From Antrodiella citrinella (taxonomy: Eukaryota > Basidiomycota > Agaricomycetes > Polyporales > Steccherinaceae), in NCBI GenBank assembly GCA_004802725.1, contig SGPM01000161.1, forward strand, positions 1 to 60,087: DNA of 60,087 bases, read 5' to 3'. The position numbers and the translations under genes are program-made. Shown piece after piece: positions 57,180 through 60,087 of this stretch (its first letter is position 1; each line of letters opens with the position of its first letter). Under the pieces are notes generated by a model. That model saw nothing but the letters and a program-made list of their open reading frames with translations, searched no databases and had not been told where the DNA came from.

Positions 57180-60087
57180 TCAAGCAAGCATGATGAGGGC
57201 TTGTCTAAGCTTTTGTGTCACTTGTGAGACCTGAGAGAAGAGTCTTGGTCAGCATCCGTAATCAGAGCGTGAAAAGCGGAGAAGACGTACATTCTGAGAC
57301 TCAAATATCTCAAAGTGGTTTCCGGGAATTTCAAGCACGGGGACTTTGGCGTTGAGCGCGTCTTCCCACTCGACGACCATGTTGGACAGATCCTTGCGGT
57401 CCGCCAGCCATTTCGTCGAGCCGCTATCAATACGTGAGACGTCAACGCCCTCACTGCACGCCAGCATGATGGCCGGTGGCGCATGGAATTGGTATGCAGG
57501 AGACGCGGTGTGGTCGTATGCAACGAGAGACCGAGTGAGGGATTTGATGTTGTCCCGAGCGAGGTCGCGTAGCTTGCTCGGTCCCTTGCCCTTCATGGAG
57601 AAGACGGCGTCAATGACCGTATCAGTCAAAGTACTGACAGTCTGGGGATAAGGCGAGTCGATGAAGATGAGACCGGATACATTGATCCCCGCGCTGGCGA
57701 GCTGTCGCGAAACTTCATAGGCCAAAACACCGCCGACTGACCAGCCTAATGTGAAAATGATGTCAGACGGCTGACTGCAAGGAAACATATGGAACATGAC
57801 GCACCGCCTAAGAGGCACTCAGTTCCTCCATTGAGCTGCTGCTGCACTAGGCCGGAGTAATGCGAAGCCATCTCAACAATGCCACCCTCCCATCTGCCAC
57901 CTGCTGCAAACTTCGGATTGTGAATGCCAAACACAGGACGATCTAAATCCCCCAATTTCTTGTATTGGCTGGCAAGTCCGCCGCCGTCGTGGATCAAGAA
58001 CAAGGGGGCACGATCAGTGCGCTCGGAGCTCTGGATGTGTATCGGATTGATCTCGGTGCCAAAAGTCTCGACGACAGTTGTTGGCTGCGGTGCTGGGGCC
58101 GGCGTTGGTGCAATGGCGGCCTGAAGGTCTCGAATAGTCTTGCACGTGAGCAAGATATCTGCAGGCAGCTCCATCTTGAGTGCAGAGCAGAGCGCATGAT
58201 GAGCCTCAATAGACATGAGTGAATCGAGCCCAAGACGTTCCAAGTCGACGTCATCACGGAGATCGTGTGCAGGCATGTCCAAAACGGAAGCCATGATGTC
58301 CTTGATCGTGGACGCGGCAACAGGGGAAGACTGCAGCTGCACAGCTAGAGGGGCAGGCTGACAGACGGGCGTGGACGGCGCAATCGGCTTGGGGGAAAGC
58401 GTTGCCTTGAGGTCAGCACGAAGAACCTGGGAAACAGTGCACTGGGAGATAGTCTCGAACAGATCTCGGATGCTCTTCGCTGTCACGAAAAGGTTGTCGG
58501 GTAGCGGGATATTCAGGGACGTGGAAAGAGCATGATGAGCCTCAATAGACATGAGGGAGTCCAAACCAAGACGCTCCAGTTCCTGATCTTCTCCGAGTAG
58601 CTTGGGACTCATGTCAAGCACCGAGCCCATGGTCGCCTTGAGCTTCTCCATCAGTGCAGACGTGTCAGGGATATTGGCTGGGGGGTCATTTTCGAGGAGC
58701 GTGGCACCAGACTCGACAGAACATGGGGTAACGACACCGGATGAGGAGGACACGACTGTTGAACGAGACACGGCGGAGGAAAGAAGACTCTTGAAGCCGG
58801 CCGTCCTGAGACGACGGAAGTGCAAGCGTTTCATATGAGCTACGACGGTCCCCTGAGCAAGGTCAACTGCGTAGGCATCGGCAACAGCCATCGTATCCGA
58901 CAGCATACCGATGCTGCAGTACACGCCGTAAGTGGCATCATTCTTGATCAGCTCTGGGACAACGTTAATCTTGTCGACCTGAGCACAGATGAACGCCTCG
59001 TTATTGGCTGCATTAAGGTTGATCAAGAAGCCCGCCGCGTGCAGGAGAGTGTCCATGAAGATGGGATTGACGACATAATCGCCGGAAATAGCGTCTGTCG
59101 GAAGCTGCACGACTGCGTAAGCATCGTTGCCGTCTGAGTCGATGGTAATCGTCTTCATGGTATGGTAGAGCGGGGAGTAGGCGACGATGCGGGAGAAAAC
59201 GACATTGTAGGCAGTCCGGGTGTGGAAAGTCTCGGAGGCGTTATCGTTAAGAACAGACTTCTTGCGCCGCTGGACCATGGTGCCGGACAGCGCCAACTTG
59301 GAAGTGGAAGACGCGACAGAAGCCAGGTCGAAGGCGCCGCTGCAGTGGGCCTGGCACTTGTTGGGCTGGTCAGCTGGGTACGAGCTGATTTCGAATGTGC
59401 CAGTGTGCGGCTCGCCTGCAGGACAGAGGCTGATTTCAATGCTGATCGTGCGGGAGACGTCTGGAGAGTAGACGAGCGGGTTTGAGAAGGTAATACCGCT
59501 GAGCTTTGTCAGAGACCCGGTAGGCATGGACCCGGCGTGCTCGAGAACCACCTGAGCAGCTGCGCTGGCCATCTCGACGTACACAGATGCGGGGCACAAC
59601 CCGAAGCCCGAAACCTTGTGGCCTTCGATAAGATGAGCGACGGTGGCGATCGACGTATGGAAGATAGCAGGATCCTTGCTCCCCGCAGATGGCATATTGA
59701 CGCAGCTGTCGATCAGGGAGAAGTTCGGTGCTTCGGGTGCGGAGACCTCAGGCTGAACCTCTTTGGGAGAATCCTCCTCAAACGCAACCCAGTAGTTGTT
59801 CTGCGCGAAAGGATATGCTGGGAGGTCTGTGAGGACGGCACCGGGGCAGAGGTCCGCAAAGGCCTTGCGCCACTGAAGAGAGGCGTGTGTGCAGTAGAGG
59901 CTCGCCAAAGAAGCCGACAAGACCTCCCAGTCGTTTGCGTTCTTGCGAAGGGAAGGAAGATACGACGACTGCTGGGAGGTAGACGGCATGGAACGCAGCA
60001 TCGGGAGGGTAGTAGGGTGGGGTCCGATCTCAATCCATGTCGTCACAGTCGTGAAGTCCGGTTGAGCCAGGAGTTCTTGGATGCACT
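57180..60087 (-). CDS. Non-reducing polyketide synthase, 3' part (orsellinate type)
   Basis: C-terminal ~930 residues of a large iterative type I PKS that runs off the right edge; the visible chain starts in the end of the acyltransferase (WIEIGPHPTTLPMLRSMP). Next comes the product-template domain with the dehydratase-like His (HLIEGHKVSGFGLCP) and Asp (FMDTLLHAAGF), which directs cyclisation of the polyketide. Two acyl carrier proteins follow, each with LGLDSLMSIE; the phosphopantetheine Ser codons are at 58556-58558 and 58220-58222. The thioesterase has FLIHDGGG, GWSVGG (nucleophile Ser, split by an intron near 57746) and the His of GNHFEIFES. A small last exon ends ALIMLA with TGA 57180-57182. 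The order PT-ACP-ACP-TE fits basidiomycete orsellinic acid synthases. No tailoring enzyme is visible in the window on its 3' side. Confidence 0.93.

Noticed and set aside
54774..60087. NT-C2 gene as part of a PKS gene cluster
   Set aside because: The NT-C2 family belongs to membrane traffic and is conserved widely; proximity alone does not make it biosynthetic.

Overview
The window looks like nuclear DNA of a wood- or litter-inhabiting basidiomycete, most likely an Agaricomycete. The genes are split by many GT-AG introns of roughly 50-70 nt. The families include a lytic polysaccharide monooxygenase (AA9), DUF6535 and DUF3669 proteins, a Zn2Cys6 regulator, F-box-like proteins typical of agaric fungi, secreted aspartic proteases and an orsellinate-type non-reducing polyketide synthase. 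There are scattered single N bases at 20953 and 48876-49156.

Layout. 0-4.8 kb: a short-chain dehydrogenase gene lies between inverted repeats of about 205 bp. Head-to-head with it is a broken paralogue, then a membrane-anchored NADAR protein. 5.4-11 kb: a ferric-reductase-type flavocytochrome, a DUF3669 protein and a gag-like basidiomycete protein with a hydrophobic tail. 11.3-20 kb: ARPC5 of the Arp2/3 complex, an F-box/WD40/UIM protein resembling Ufo1, an F-box protein and a 12-exon TDT-family anion/dicarboxylate transporter that contains a 10-nt microexon. 20-24.3 kb: a low-complexity lineage-specific gene, a cluster of GCTGGCAGC-type motifs and tRNA-Glu(CTC). 24.8-31.5 kb: a small secreted protein, an aspartic protease, a gene-poor stretch and the AA9 enzyme. 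32-41.3 kb: a DUF6535 membrane protein cut by an in-frame TGA, a Zn2Cys6 regulator and a multipass membrane protein. 41.35-54 kb: a 376-bp perfect palindrome, then a region rich in duplicated and decayed genes. It holds two broken copies of one unrecognised family, each beside an aspartic protease (one intact, one missing its C-terminal lobe), plus F-box-like, BTB and hypothetical genes and a frame-hopping pseudogene. 54.7-60 kb: an NT-C2 protein and the 3' end (acyltransferase end, product template, two ACPs, thioesterase) of a non-reducing PKS that runs off the window.

Conserved housekeeping genes (ARPC5, tRNA, Ufo1-like, NT-C2) alternate with accessory genes for secretion, iron or redox chemistry, wood decay and secondary metabolism. 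No single operon-like system is evident. The most unusual structures are the spacerless palindrome, the inverted repeats around the dehydrogenase, the microexon and the duplicated pairs of hypothetical gene plus protease. Exon boundaries were spliced by eye from GT-AG signals and reading frame. Function assignments rest on motifs and recalled family patterns, not on searches.
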